A stretch of 64,000 bases of DNA from Vespula vulgaris (Eukaryota; Arthropoda; Insecta; Hymenoptera; Vespidae), in NCBI RefSeq assembly GCF_905475345.1, contig NC_066593.1, positions 2,798,274 to 2,862,273 on the forward strand. Reading direction: 5' to 3'. The notes beneath the pieces are model-generated. The model searched no databases. It was given only the letters and a program-made list of their open reading frames with translations, and had not been told where the DNA came from. The position numbers and the translations under genes were made by a program. How positions within the stretch are numbered: the first letter of the stretch is position 1; each line of letters opens with the position of its first letter. This document shows, one piece after another, positions 63,716 to 64,000 of the stretch.

Positions 63716-63785
63716 TCTCTCTCTCTCTCTCACACGTACACAGAACGCGCGCGCATGCACAACACACACACACACACACACACTT
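63716..63785. repeat. (CT)n ... (CA)n compound repeat
   Basis: CT units, then a CG-containing spacer, then about 12 CA units. Confidence 0.9.
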
Positions 63786-64000
63786 CTCTCTCTGTTAAAT
63801 ATAGTAACTATATTAATATATAGCAAAAAAAAGGAAAAAAAAGAAAAATACATACGCGCATTCGTGCTACTTCATCTTTCCTCTAACGTTCTCGGTGTAA
63901 TACACACTTTATTTATTTATTTATTTAATTAATTTTTTTTTTCGTATATTCGTAGGTATAACAATGTAAAAAAAAGAACGCAAATACGTTATGTATTAGT

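Larger units (their letters stand above)
51265..64000. other. Repeat-dense sequence after neuroligin, no gene recognised
   Basis: Simple repeats make up an unusually large share: CT, ATT, TTTA, TATG, TTCA and AGT families, and long T or A runs. Short GC-richer patches occur at 52985-53065, 56760-56870, 57460-57540, 58140-58340 and 58720-58860. No exon, tRNA or transposon was recognised. Extended neuroligin 3' UTR, a noncoding RNA or intergenic DNA are all possible. Confidence 0.55.

Overview
The window is a stretch of an AT-rich insect nuclear genome. Long introns, dense (CT)n, (TA)n and ATT/TATG microsatellites, and three recognisable animal genes point to an arthropod. The repeat style and protein sequences fit an aculeate hymenopteran (wasp, bee or ant). 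That placement is inference, because no species-diagnostic sequence is visible.

The main gene is the 3' part of a neuroligin on the + strand. Nine coding exons from 2674 to 48567 join with consistent intron phases into about 650 codons. They cover the second half of the cholinesterase-like ectodomain, a short stalk, one transmembrane helix, a Gln/His-rich cytoplasmic region and a C-terminus ending in Met-Arg-Val. The 5' exons lie upstream of the window. Two introns are very large (about 14.4 kb and 16.8 kb) and a third is 9.3 kb.

Two smaller genes lie inside neuroligin introns on the opposite strand. In the 19.6-36.4 kb intron is a five-exon pickpocket-type DEG/ENaC sodium channel (29396-31170, minus) of 452 predicted residues. 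Downstream of it is a decayed duplicate of its first exon (28684-28893) that keeps a strongly conserved upstream noncoding block. In the 36.5-45.8 kb intron is a two-exon secreted protein with one peritrophin-A type chitin-binding domain (43777-44430, minus), with its own TATA box.

The 15.4 kb after neuroligin hold its 3' UTR and plausible poly(A) signals, then very repeat-rich sequence. The only candidate gene there is an 89-codon ORF at 50995-51264. Most other open frames in the window are low-complexity or microsatellite translations.

Points most worth checking: the decayed ppk exon with its 39/41 identical flanking block; an open frame running through the donor of the neuroligin exon at 36406-36533 into a second predicted membrane helix, which could give an alternative C-terminus; a splice-bounded minus-strand membrane-tail exon at 39239-39362; and several perfect hairpins.
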